This document shows positions 52,925-64,000 of a stretch of DNA of 64,000 nt, in pieces (within the stretch, counting starts at the first letter, position 1; each line of letters opens with the position of its first letter). Position numbers and translations under genes: made by a program. Source of the stretch: Sweltsa coloradensis. Lineage: Eukaryota; Arthropoda; Insecta; Plecoptera; Chloroperlidae. Where the stretch lies: positions 682,001 through 746,000 of the forward strand of contig JAMZAV010000297.1 of assembly GCA_024449915.1 (NCBI GenBank), given 5' to 3'. The notes beneath the pieces are model-generated. The model was not told where the DNA came from and made no database searches. It worked only from the letters and a program-made list of their open reading frames with translations.

Positions 52925-55370
52925 ATTTTCTCAAAACACTTCATTAAACTTAATATATAATTCGAAAATGTTATAGAAACGCTAACTTCCTTCTCCAACA
53001 TGTGTTTTTCAAGTATATACATATTTGCGTTTGTTTACTAACAATAAACTCCCTGGTGAGGGTTGAGGGTGGTTTATTGGCCGTGTTGTGTAGGAGGGGG
53101 GGCGGGGAGATTTTATACACTCGCGTGTTTACCGTTGTACTTAACGTCATTGTGGGCATTTCTGGGGTACTTGTTTTCCGCAGAGCTTTCCCGCTCACAC
53201 ATTTTCATTACCACTATTTTCTTGTTTTGTTATTTGCTCTTTCTTCTAGATTTATTATTATTTTTATTATTATATTATTATACTGTGTATTTTTTTATTT
53301 TCAGAACTAGATTTTATACTGACGTAAAATTCAATTCAATTCTGGGCTGGGTATCATACACGAAAAATGCATGAACAAAATATCCATAAAAACAAGGGTT
53401 GGACACGATTTACTTTTTTAAATATTCTGATTTGAATAATCATGTCAAAATAATTATTGTATATTCGACTTAAACGGTATTTGATTTATTTTTCAAATCA
53501 TTTATTGAATTTCATTATTACTTAATATGTACTGGCTAATTGCGATATTCGCCTCTAAATCTAATCACATATTTTTATCCTTCCGTGTACCAAATGTTTC
53601 TATTTCTGTTTATTTATATATTACATTACATTTTTGCTGCCTTAACAAGTAACCATTACGGTATTATATCTTGTCTTCTTGCTTTATAAAATTAATTTTT
53701 ACTTTTTAGTTTGTGTACGATAATTATTTTTGGTGCTTCACTAGACATTCGCATTGTGTATACGACCCATCTAAACCAATTACTTCTCTTTCTTTGAGTA
53801 TTTACTCGAAACGGGAAGTAATATCGTGACGCGGTTGACTGTGATTAGCACAGTTCTCTACGGAAAGTGAGACCCGCGAGTATCCGGTTCCTCGACTCAG
53901 TCGTCTGGCACCATGTGGAGCTCGTCCACGTACAGGGTTGTGGTGTGTGTGTGTGTGTGTGTGGCATATCTCTCTCGTCAGTACCACTCACGCCTACATC
54001 CCGAGTAGAGCGGGCTGCGTTTACTCCCGGTCTCAGGGGAGGCCAAACATTGAAACGCATCACTCAACTCAATCCATTATAAAAGCCAATTATTAGTCCA
54101 GAGTTTTTCGAACCACTGTTTTATTTATGCAAACTTGCGTCCGTGTTCGTTGTGATTTCTGTTTCACCGGGTTTAGTAACAATTCCGAATCCTGCTGGAT
54201 GGTGTGCTCTCCGCTATCTATTCTACATTCTTGTTTGGTTGAATATTCGAGAGCTGAAAACGAACTAAATGAAATAATGTATATCGCGATTCATCTCGTT
54301 GCCACATTGAAGTCGGGGGTGGTCACAGCTGAATTGCGCTAGCTTGCACTTAGAATCTGTTTTTACCGTAGGACAAGTTAATTTGAGCCACCTAGTACCC
54401 TGAATTTGAACATTTATTTACAATTACTCCCAACCAAACTTCTGAATCATTTTTCAATATCGAAGTCGAACTTACAAGACTATGTAACGAAACCTTTCAT
54501 ACTGTGTAACTGTACTGACAATGTATAAATTTGCCTCGATTCACGTTCATACTGGCAAGTGGGAATGTGACCACGGACGGGCCAAGTATTGGATGCCCTG
54601 AATCTGAACCACCCCTACTGTCTCAGCTGCCAGCAGGCACTGAAAGATCCCTGTTGGTTTTTCTTTTCATTGGCCACGTTTTAAACAGCCATAATCCTCG
54701 CTTCCTCTTTCAGCTATCCTGGGCACAAAGCCCCCCTCCCCTGGTAACATGGGCTGTCACATGTTGCAGCGGAGCAGGGGAAGGACCGCACGCAGAGGAC
54801 CCACAGAACACAAAGCAAAAAACACGGACGACTTTTCACTTCACTTGTATTTAAAGAGATTAGCTTTGTTGTGTACTCCATTGTGAAACGGGATTTTTAT
54901 TAATACAAATTTCCGATGATAACATTACGGGGAATGTCACTGGAGCTAGAGAGAATGATAACATTCATATCTCGCCTTTGTTGGGAATCACTCTTTTGGT
55001 ATTGGCTTGCTTTTGATCAAATGAGCTTCCCTTTCAATGGAGAAACGTATTGTGAACATTTCGTGCTTTATAATTAGTCGGGATTCATTCATTAGTGATG
55101 TAATTTGATTCGTTGCCGGTCCCATGTCCAAGGATTACATCCTACTGTATCGTTTCAAATTACATGGGCTGGTATCAATCAAATATACTGGTAATGGCCT
55201 ACATTCGAAGAACTTTGATATTTGAAGCTTTGTAAACCTGATAAGTAACTTTTTTTATTTCTATCAGCACGGGGGTGCTGTTTAATTTGTGTTTTTTTCC
55301 CCCGATTTTATAATGCAGATACGCTATTAAGAAATTTAAAAAATAGGATTGATTGGATGAAGAACGTTTT
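52925..55370. other. Non-coding DNA
   Basis: No gene recognised. A (GT)n run of about 20 bases lies at 53943-53962. Plus-strand frames at 53002-53374 overlap and encode hydrophobic low-complexity sequence. Confidence 0.4.
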
Positions 55371-55379
55371 ACGAACATC

Positions 55380-55573
55380 CACGACCTACGTGGGATTCGA
55401 ACCTATACCCATTTTCAATTCATCTGTCAAATTTAATAAACTCGTTTTTTTGTTATGCTATGAAAATGGCCATCTAATGCATTTTGCAAATAAATCCATA
55501 TACTTTATGGGCTTCGGAATTTGAACCCACATCCTTTAGCTGAATGGCTCCAAACAGCTAAGCCTCCGCGGAT
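55380..55573 (-). repeat. Two tRNA-like repeats (probable SINE fragments)
   Basis: On the minus strand, 55573-55505 contains an A-box-like GGCTTAGCTGTTTGGAGCC, a 5-bp stem CATTC/GGATG around a 7-base loop, and a B-box-like GGGTTCAAATTCC, but the variable loop is almost missing and position 33 is not U. 55415-55385 carries a perfect B box (GGTTCGAATCC). Both point the same way. They look tRNA-derived and not like working tRNA genes. Confidence 0.4.
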
Positions 55574-57764
55574 AGAGAGGGTGCATGTCAATGTGAACGA
55601 TTGTGTTCTACTCTTCATAGACAACTAAACCCATAGCACAATCTATGACAGGCAAAGAGCTTTCGGTAGGCGACGGTTAGAAACACTAAACATGACGGCA
55701 GATGGATGAGGGCAAGGCGTCGTGAGAAAAACCGACGTTTCTTTGATGCCGTCGGGTCTGTTTTAAATTTTAAATAAACAGGACAATTAGTCAGAAGTCA
55801 AGTGAGGGCTGGTCTTCATTCTGTCTTCATTAGTGAAATCATCTGCGGGATCGTTCATATTGATGTCGTGTGCTGCTGGAGGGTGGGGATGGAGTCGGGG
55901 GCGGTGTTGGGACGAATAAAAACGTTAGGCAACGTGCATGCGAACACCCAGCCTAGCAACACGCACACCAACTGTCAAAACCTAGATACAAATCTGCATG
56001 CTCTTTGATTTATTTTCCCGCGTTTGCGCGCAACGATTTGTTCGAAAAGTGGTGTCTGAATTTCAGGAACGAAATTCGTTTTGATGACGTAGAGGTCGGT
56101 ACAAGTGCTAAGCAAATGTTGCATTTCCAGGAGATAAAACACTATCTCTGAATCGTGTTTGTTAATTAATTTGCGTTTTGTGTGTGTATACTGGGGCGTT
56201 TACGACGCGTGTAGGTGTGTTGCATTGTAATTGCCTTGTATCACAACATACGAACGTCAACACTCATTCATAACGCGCTGTAGAATGTAGAACACAACCT
56301 GAAAATTCATATGCGATACACACACGCATTTTCAAAACTAATGTGTTTCCTCTCTTGCGAAGAAAGTTGCAGGCGAAGAAACTTTCAGGCAATGACACAA
56401 AAGAAAATCTACCATTGTCGAAGGATGTATGTGAGTAGGAAGGAAAAGGAGTAGAGGGAGATTCGCGGGAATTTTGCATGCAAATGCGGGGTCGTGAGTG
56501 CGTCTGTAGCCCGAAATTGTAACAATATTCTGAATACAGAAGGTGCAAGAAAGTTTAGTTTGAGGGTCGAATGGCCTCTCCGCTCCTGCAGAGCTAGGCC
56601 GATTCAGTTGAATGAAGTACTCGGTTATACTCAACAGTTCCAACCTGTAGTTCTGGCGGGTCTACGACACAAGGCGCCCTCGCATGCAAGTGGAGTAGTG
56701 ACGTCACGTCTTGGCCCATGCTTTATACAATTCCTCGTATCTCGGGATCTAAACACGGTGTTTACGTGAAGTTTTCGGTGTTGTTCAGCTTATTACACCC
56801 TGCTGAAATATTGATAAGTTCATCCCACCTTGATACTGCTCCTTCTAGTCCGCAATCTCGAGCAGCTGATGTACTTGCTAATTACGTTACGAGTGAGCAC
56901 CGAACACGGAGACCACGGAGCGCTTTCCTTCTGGACTAATTGATTCACGGCCGGTATAAGAGTGGTTTATGTTGAAGAAACTTTACCTCCAACTCTTCTT
57001 ACTCGCGTCTCGGTGAAATATTATTGCGAGCGACAAAAACTTTTCAGCCAAAACTCACGTTTAGCCCGACGAGAAAAAAAATATAATTAGGAAGTAGCAA
57101 CTTGCGTCCCGGAGTAGCGAACATGCATGCGTTGCAGAAACAAAAAGTTAAACTTGTATAATGTTTTCCGGTTATTGATATCAACACGCAGCAGTGTCGC
57201 GCCCATACATGAATGTGAGTGTGAAATCATTATTTAGGTAGGACGCCTTGTGATTGAATGTCATGAGCAGAACGCGCACATAATATATGAAGCGTGAAAA
57301 CAATGCTGAAAAAAAACATTTTTTTGCGGTTAAACGTTTTGTACAGTGATTATACTAGTTGCCTCACACTCACACATAGTCAACAAAAAAGAATAGACTA
57401 GACACAAAAAAGTTACAACTCGACATTAAAAACTAATTGTCGGAGCAGATCTGTTAACAATGTAGGATTCCTTGGGTTTTAATTTTTTGTTTTGTTTGTA
57501 CAGATGTTGAAATGAAAAACTGTTTTATAATTTAACGAAAGAACTCAACGTAGGGAAAATATATTTTAGTTGTTGGTTTGCGACTTCGTGTGTTTATTTT
57601 ATTGCTTCAACTCTTATGTGGGTGGGCGTTAATGTCTATATGTTCAAATTCGTCTCTTTCACAATTTTTCTCTTAGATTTGAGAATTTAGTGAGTTTCGC
57701 AACATTGGATGACGACTTATTATGTAAATCATGACCTCTTTTTGGCTGTGTTTACGTTTCGTTT
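55574..57764. other. Non-coding DNA
   Basis: No gene recognised. A TGACGTCA lies at about 56699 and a TATAAGAG at about 56956, neither tied to a recognisable gene. Confidence 0.4.
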
Positions 57765-57765
57765 A

Positions 57766-57832
57766 TTTTATTTTATTTATTTATTTAACGTCTTCTATTC
57801 AGATAAAAAAAATGATTTACAAAGGTGGACAT
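57766..57832 (-). repeat. Retroposon 3' tail, copy 3
   Basis: (TTTA)n then AACGTCTTCTATTCAG and AAAATGATTTACAAAGGTGG, a slightly diverged copy of those at 33.3 and 47.9 kb. Confidence 0.55.
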
Positions 57833-60145
57833 ATTATTGTATTAAATGAAGCTGTGTGTGCAATGCCAAATGTTTACACATGTATACATAAAATAAGTAA
57901 TCTTTGCTATATTGCTAACATTGCGGTGCTAAATATTAATCTGTTTAGTAGACATGGATCGTTGTCCAAATAAATTATGTTGTAATATTATTTACTTTAT
58001 TTCTTGCCTAGTGTTGGCCAAAAATAAACATTAGAGGTATCTGTGTCGAATAATCATTTAATTCAGGTAGTGTAAAAAATTGTCTTCCGAGCGTCATTTC
58101 TTAAATAATTATTCATTATTCTATGTAAATAAATTTAAATTCTAATTTACCACTGTCGCCAATATGGAATGAACATCTTACAAGGGTATATTAATTTTAC
58201 TAAAATTTTTGTCATAATAATAATTAAACGACACAAAAGTGATAATTAGTGAACCAAGGCTTTTTTGTACATAGGAATGTTTGTGGAATAATATTTACGA
58301 ATAAATACGTATATTTTTTTGTTCATTTTTGGGTTACTTATTTTTCTACTGGTTTGTTACACTTTTGTTCACTTTTAATTATTTAAAAACAATGAATTTT
58401 TGTAATTATTTTAAGTCTTAAAATTTGTATTAGTAACATAAAAAATAGCGTGTAGATATTTGTTTTGTGGCACAATTGTACTAGGCAGTATAAATAACAT
58501 TTATTTAGTACGAATTAGTTGTTGATTGGTGATAATAATAGTTATGCGTTATGCCCCCTTTTCACAACGCAATGTCACGTTTAATTTCCACTCATAATAA
58601 AAACAAATCGGGATTCAACATACAAAATCAAATATTATGTTAGCAGTAATAGTATACTTATTCACGAGGAAGCATAAATACACAAAGTTTCAAATACTCG
58701 AGTCCTATTGTTAGGGAAATGATGTGACAGTAACCTTTCTTCTATAGCATAGCCAAGTCATGCCACCTTGCGAGTTGGGGTTCTGTATACTTGTATTTTT
58801 ACTTGTTACGAATAAAACTGTGTTCCTATTAGTGATATCCCGGTATCAATCACAACCAAGCAGGCCGGAAAATATATAATAGGGCAATTTATTTGTGTTT
58901 TGATGAAACCAGATGGTGGATGCGAGTATTTGCACTGACAATGGCGTCATATTAAAGGAAATTACTTTGTTTTTTGTGCATGTAAACTCCCTCGCTGAAA
59001 CGGAAACATGTTAATTTAGAAAAATTATAGCAATTTCCTCCTTGGACAGGTTTTGAGCCCTCGTCATTGTTGGGGCAATAATTATTCATATTAAGCGTAA
59101 ATGAAATGTGGGGTTAAATTTGTGTATACGCTATACGACTTTATTTGTGGCTCATAAAAAGATAATTCTAGTGCGTGCTGGATGTAAAACTTCTCAACTG
59201 TTGCAAGAATTCAGCAAGCTGCCAATTTGTTTTGGCGTCTCATTGACACACGCATGTTTTTATGCTGAATTGAGTTAAATGTGTATCTGGATTGAAGTGC
59301 CATAATAAATTACGTTTCTAACTCGTGTCCTCGAAGGAGAAATAAAGTTATAAGTAACCGGAAGTTTTTAAAATACGAGTCAGTCAATGGGATTAAATTG
59401 CTTTTAAAAATAAAATCGCGAGTTATAGTAACTGTTGCAAGCTGTGGAACCCGCTTCGCCTGCCAAAAGTACGAGGATTGGTCATCTTGTTCTAAGGTAG
59501 GTGTTTCCGTATTCTAGGCCTCGAAGCACATACTGACATTTTGGGATCAAAAGGTTCGAGAATAGGGTTCATGTTTTACAATTATTTTAGTTAATTTTAC
59601 CCTTGTCTCTTTTATTTTAACAATCTTTAACTTTGTAGTTTGTACATTACTATAAGACGAACTGTGCAAATTTCATTTAGGTGCCATGGGCCGTCACTCG
59701 TCCTTCTTTATGGTAAATGGAACAATAACAAGCAGTAGTCTTGCATTGTTACCAACACTAAAAATCAATTGTTCCGCAAAGGATCAAAAATGTTGTAGCA
59801 TTCTAAAATCTACAGATACATTGATTTTGGCAATAGTGGTTGCTCCTCAGAAAATGGTCATAGGTCATCTCTCCAAAGCAAGGGCAATATTGCAATGTGC
59901 CACACTGGCGCCAAATTATAGCCAGTGGGCTTAATTTCTACGCAGCTATAGTGACATTCGAATCGAAAACTGGCAACCTGTGTAGTGTTTGTTAGGTACT
60001 AGGAAACGCTCAGTTGGACGCTTGATAGCGAGCACTGCTATGCTAGACCCACATTGCCATTTTTTAATTTAAGAATTTACGACGTCGCGTTTCCAGTATT
60101 ATTTATTATGCCAAGCGATTTGGAGTAAAACGGTGGTTAAATTTA
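57833..60145. other. AT-rich non-coding DNA
   Basis: No gene recognised. An 82-codon plus frame (59686-59934) is preceded by TTTCATTTAG and an ATGG start context, but the protein matches nothing I know. Confidence 0.4.
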
Positions 60146-60690
60146 CTTTAAAATCCACCGCCATCTAGAGGATCTTGAAATCCTTTGGGAAAACTATTAA
60201 AACTTCTTAATGTGACAAATAATAGCCTATCCTCGAAAGTATTTGATACTCTAGTGGCAGTGCATTAAACTCGCGCGTCTTATCGTTGCCATGCAAAACT
60301 TATTTGATTATAATGTATTTCATACATACTTTCGATCAAACATAAAATTAATATTCTGACGACGACATTCTAAAGATTTGGCTATCTCAGATTTTGTCGC
60401 CGGTTAGTTTGAAAAAAAAACTTTCGATTAACTTCTATCTGTAATTTTTTTATTTTTGAACGATTTTTGCCACAAAACTTTAATGTTGCAATTCAATCGA
60501 GAAAAAGGTTGCGGATGGTCCCTAAATTTACAAATCGATTCCGGCTCCTTCAGACGTTATCCGAAGACTAATAAAACACCCAAAAAACTAACAACAAACA
60601 AAAAAAAAAAAATCAGAACCTTGACTAATTTTTCGGACCATGAGTCAAATGGAAACGCTCCGCTTCGTCGCTATTATACAAACTACAATG
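60146..60690 (+). repeat. Repeat family A (copy 2), decayed
   Basis: AAATCCACCGCCATCTAGAG at about 60151, then the same order of blocks as copy 1 (GTTGCCATG, ATTTTGTCGCCG, TTTTTGAACGATTT, AACAAAC-rich run), with many one-base deletions and insertions. It lacks the 311-bp duplication and the nested MITE, so it shows the simpler ancestral layout. Confidence 0.7.
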
Positions 60691-62285
60691 GCTGATCAGT
60701 GCAAACCACGTGTGTTGAAGCACGTGCTCAGTCATAGTCTATAATACTACACCCTTGCAGAGACTAACTAAGAAAGTGTTTCGTGGCCCTTCACCTTAGA
60801 ATGTTAAAAAATGTTTCCGTTATCAGATTTTTCTACTTGAAACTTAATATGTAAAAGCCCCCAAAAACGTTATCGTAACTGTAAGTAATATACTCGATTT
60901 GCCACAATTTATCGTAGCCGAAGAGAAAATGATGACTAAACCGCATTAAATTGTATTCATAACTAAAACAGGCCAACTCCGCTGGGAAACAATATTACAA
61001 GCTCTCACTCGACAGCGCATATTATACTTCTCGAACTGTTCAGATGAAATTAATGATGATCGGTACTCGGTGCTCGTCTCGTCTGGTAAATCCACTTGGG
61101 ATTACAACCACACCGAACAATCACTAGAATTGATTTTCAATCCAACATTTTATAGAATTTATTTCCAGTGTCAATTGCTTTGCTACCTACATGGCGGATC
61201 CAAAGTCGGCGATGGCTCGCATTTTAATATTTTTACAATGCACTTGACCTCATTCCGGATTCTCAACCATGACCTTCCGCATTCGATTTGGAAATAAACT
61301 CACTAAAGGAACGAACCATTTAAGAATTATTTGAAATTGTAACGACTTTTTCGTCATCAACATTGCTATAGCCATATTGGCGGACAAGCAGGGGTGCCTT
61401 TCTATTACATTAGCGGCCATTATCCCATCCATATAGCCAGCCAGCATTGAATGCAAACAAATTACGTGAATGCATATAAATAATAGTGTGCAGTGGTTTG
61501 GGAGCAATGAGATAAACATTCCAATAACCATAGTCATAAAAATATATCGTACAATTTAATTTAATGCAAGACCAAAGGCCTGTCCTTGCTAATTCCCATC
61601 TTTCCTTAGTTTCGCATTTCCTCATTTGTTGGTTTTGATTGTTCTAATTGACCAAGATAACTGTAAACATATCGAGCAAAGCAATTGAATAGTCGTATAT
61701 GACAGTAATTTTTAGTGTTTTTTTTTTTTTTTTTAGGTACAACCAAATTAGTAAAATAAGTAAATAACAAAGCATTACATAGAAATCACAATACAGTATT
61801 GCGTTTAAAAAAAAAGAAAAAAACAGAAGACGTTGCCCATTACTTTTACAAATTCAACCATTGTCCACGTTCATAAACCACTAAGATTATACTGACCTTA
61901 CATTGCAAATTAGTTGCACGCAATTTTATCCCTGTAATAATAATTTTCCCTAGGGAAGACTAAACCCTTGTTAAATTATTTTAAAAACAATGTTTTCTTC
62001 ATTTGGACATACACTTTTACTAGTTCTTTTAAGCGGTCTTATTGCATGTATAAAAAGGTTCTTTGTTTACATATCCCTGAGTTGCATCGTCTTGTAGCCG
62101 AACATCAATGTTAAATCGATGGTTGAAAAGTAGATTTGCTAATTCAATAAAATCAAATAACTAAAACCAAAAACTATTTTACACAATATAATACACACAA
62201 CCCTACTGTCTGCATCAACAATGTAAACAACTCCTACGAGGCCGAACCTATCGTAATGAAATGTGAGCTAAGTATACCCATGCTC
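60691..62285. other. Non-coding DNA
   Basis: No gene recognised. A T18-type run followed by AG|GTAC lies at about 61719-61740. Confidence 0.45.
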
Positions 62286-62291
62286 ATACAA

Positions 62292-63879
62292 GCCCCTCAG
62301 AACCAGAATGGTGTAAGTCACATAATTTAACATCAGGAGTTAGATGTGCCAAGCTAATCTTTATATGTCATTTTGTAAGTGCCAGAGTGGTGCAAGTCAT
62401 AGCTTCACATTTGCCATGCTAGGGAGCAGCACATTATGGAGTGCTTCTAGAATCAGCCATATTCACAGTGCAAGAGTGGTGTAAGTCAAGCAGATTCATA
62501 ACATCTTTGGTACCTGTTGATTAAATGTAAGTAAAAACCATCAACTATGAATAGGCCTATATGTTATCTGGGGGTATTAAAACTACTTAAATAATGTTTA
62601 TGTACACATATTAAGTGTAACACTTACTCTGAAACATGTGTATTTGCATAGTTTCATGTGGACAAACATTAGGTATGTAGGCCTATGGCCTAGGCCTAGT
62701 GAAAATGAGGTTAAATAGGCCGAAGTCCATGTTTTTATTGCCTCACCTAACAATAATTATGTGTTTTTTGAGTGTATTAGAGTTCTTTAGTTATGCATTA
62801 TTTTGTTATTTCAGGTAAATAAATTTAAAAAAAAAAATTAAAAAAAATTAATATTAAAATGCTGACAGATGCTGAGATTGAATCGCAACTTGAAGATGCT
62901 GAAAACGATTCACCTCTTGAGAATATTTTTTCCTCTGGATCAGTGTATTAGTATTATTAGCAATTTGTCGGACGAAAATTCTGTTGCTTCCGCTGATAGT
63001 GAATATTAGTTTATAGTCTGATGAAATAACTTTTTCAAAGAAAATTATAACATCTCGTGTTCGGCTCAAAATGTGTTAAAAGAATAATAAATAATAATAC
63101 TAAACAATAACAATGATACCACATGACCAGAAGCAATGGACTATCAGGTCTATTTTTTATTTCATTGAGGATTTCATTTTAATTTGAAATTTATAAAAAA
63201 AATATTGAATTTCATTTTAATAATTTTATTTCATTCATATTAAAATGATACACAAAAATCAACATTTAGTACTATAGTTTGGTATGGTAGTTAAGCACAC
63301 TATTTAATCTTATAAAACATTTTCAATATTACAAGCAATATTGTAATTACTTGTATACGTACTAATTGATTTGTGATAGATTTTCTATCTATTTTTTATC
63401 GTAATACCATTTAATAATAATATTGTTACCCTAACTTGTTTATCATATTGCTAATTAAAGATAAACTTCTGTAGAATCAATAACAATAAAATCATAATTA
63501 CTTAGTATAATATTCTGCACATATGTATTTTCCCCCAACGTCATACCTCCTACCCCTTCTCCAAATTATGCACTCAGAACGGTGTAATTTAGATATTATT
63601 TGCTTAATATAAGTTTATGCCATAGTGAAGTAAGTCAGATTATCTCCGATTATTGTAGTGCCATAGTGGTGTATGTGTGTTTGACCCCCTCCACAGATCA
63701 AACAACTAAAATTTATAAAATGAGTCTGAACATAAACTTTCTTGGGGGTTGTTTTCTGATTGTCTTCTTAAATGCAGGATTATTTGGAGAGTGTTTTTTT
63801 AACAATAAGCATTTAACTTTACATCAATTTATCTCAATTGTTGTCAAATCTGACTTACACCATTCTGGTTCTGAGGGGC
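62292..63879 (+). mobile_element. piggyBac-type relic with subterminal repeats
   Basis: Perfect 29-bp inverted termini (GCCCCTCAGAACCAGAATGG then TGTAAGTCA) lie at 62292-62320 and 63851-63879. Related motifs (AGTGGTGTAAGTC variants) recur inside at about 62378, 62467, 63617 and 63656. The only coding trace is a transposase N-terminus. No TTAA flanks the ends as seen, so the outermost bases may be altered: CTAAGT occurs just outside both ends, at different distances. The element appears deleted internally and non-autonomous. Confidence 0.7.
62859..63009 (+). pseudogene. piggyBac transposase N-terminal fragment
   Basis: Begins MLTDAEIESQLEDAENDSPL, the acidic opening typical of piggyBac transposases, and stops at 62949. 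Another frame continues with SIISNLSDENSVASADSEY, the same acidic Ser-rich style, before a second stop. The catalytic DDD domain is absent. The assignment rests on composition and on the surrounding termini. Confidence 0.55.
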
Positions 63880-64000
63880 CCACTTAGTGTTCGACTACAT
63901 TGTGAACAACCCATACGTCCTCTATTGTTATATTTCTGTCCTCACTTGCGATGTTCTGTTGTTTCCACGGCCCTCTAGAAGCGAACCACTCAAGCGTTTG
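63880..64000. other. Right window edge, no feature seen
   Basis: Short non-coding stretch after the piggyBac-type terminus. Confidence 0.5.

Noticed and set aside
62811..62820. TTTCAG|GTAAAT as a recursive splice site
   Set aside because: Lies inside the piggyBac-type element just before its transposase fragment and has a weak 5' site, so it is more likely part of the transposon.

Overview
This is AT-rich, repeat-laden DNA from an invertebrate animal genome. No bacterial gene organisation is seen. There are no operons with ribosome binding sites, the DNA transposons (hAT, piggyBac) and tRNA-derived repeats are of animal type, and long stretches lack any open frame. TCAGT-type initiators in the viral-like genes hint at an arthropod, possibly aquatic, host, but the taxon cannot be fixed from sequence alone. 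No ordinary host protein-coding gene could be recognised. Most of the window may be intron or intergenic DNA.

The centrepiece is a 10.4-kb Polinton/Maverick (adintovirus-like) element at 7480-17874. It has long terminal inverted repeats (about 7480-7820 and 17518-17874) and an imperfect 6-bp target duplication (CTGGCC/CTGGTA). All recognised genes lie on the minus strand. In transcription order they are: A32/FtsK-like packaging ATPase; a 110-aa basic protein; a 237-aa conserved protein; retroviral-type integrase with chromodomain; penton-like minor capsid protein; a 98-aa pVI-like protein; a 46-aa basic peptide; double-jelly-roll major capsid protein; a BIR (IAP-type) fusion protein; and adenain-like cysteine protease. 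This is a complete morphogenesis and integration set plus a predicted anti-apoptotic gene. The protein-primed DNA polymerase B expected in a full-length Polinton is absent. Its expected place next to the ATPase (15.7-17.4 kb) is filled with tandem repeats.

Three genes (ATPase, 110-aa, BIR) have a TATA box about 30 bp upstream of a TCAGT initiator, with leaders of 10-21 nt. Two gene pairs (BIR/protease and 237-aa/integrase) are in the same frame, separated by one stop codon. The inverted repeats carry paired octamer (ATGCAAAT) sites about 45-57 bp from each end, as in adenovirus origins, and a perfect CRE (TGACGTCA) in each arm.

The flanks hold other mobile DNA. A hAT element (49378-52916) has a perfect 8-bp target duplication and a frameshifted transposase. 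A hAT-like MITE (41017-41791) is nested in an older repeat. A piggyBac-type relic (62292-63879) is present, as are a fold-back element (44713-45002), a scattered family with a GGTGGAGGTGCCGGGT core, three retroposon tails, tRNA-like repeats, a 242-bp-period minisatellite (31.7-32.4 kb) and several microsatellites. A consensus recursive splice site at 28900/28901 on the plus strand suggests part of the window may be a long intron of a plus-strand host gene.
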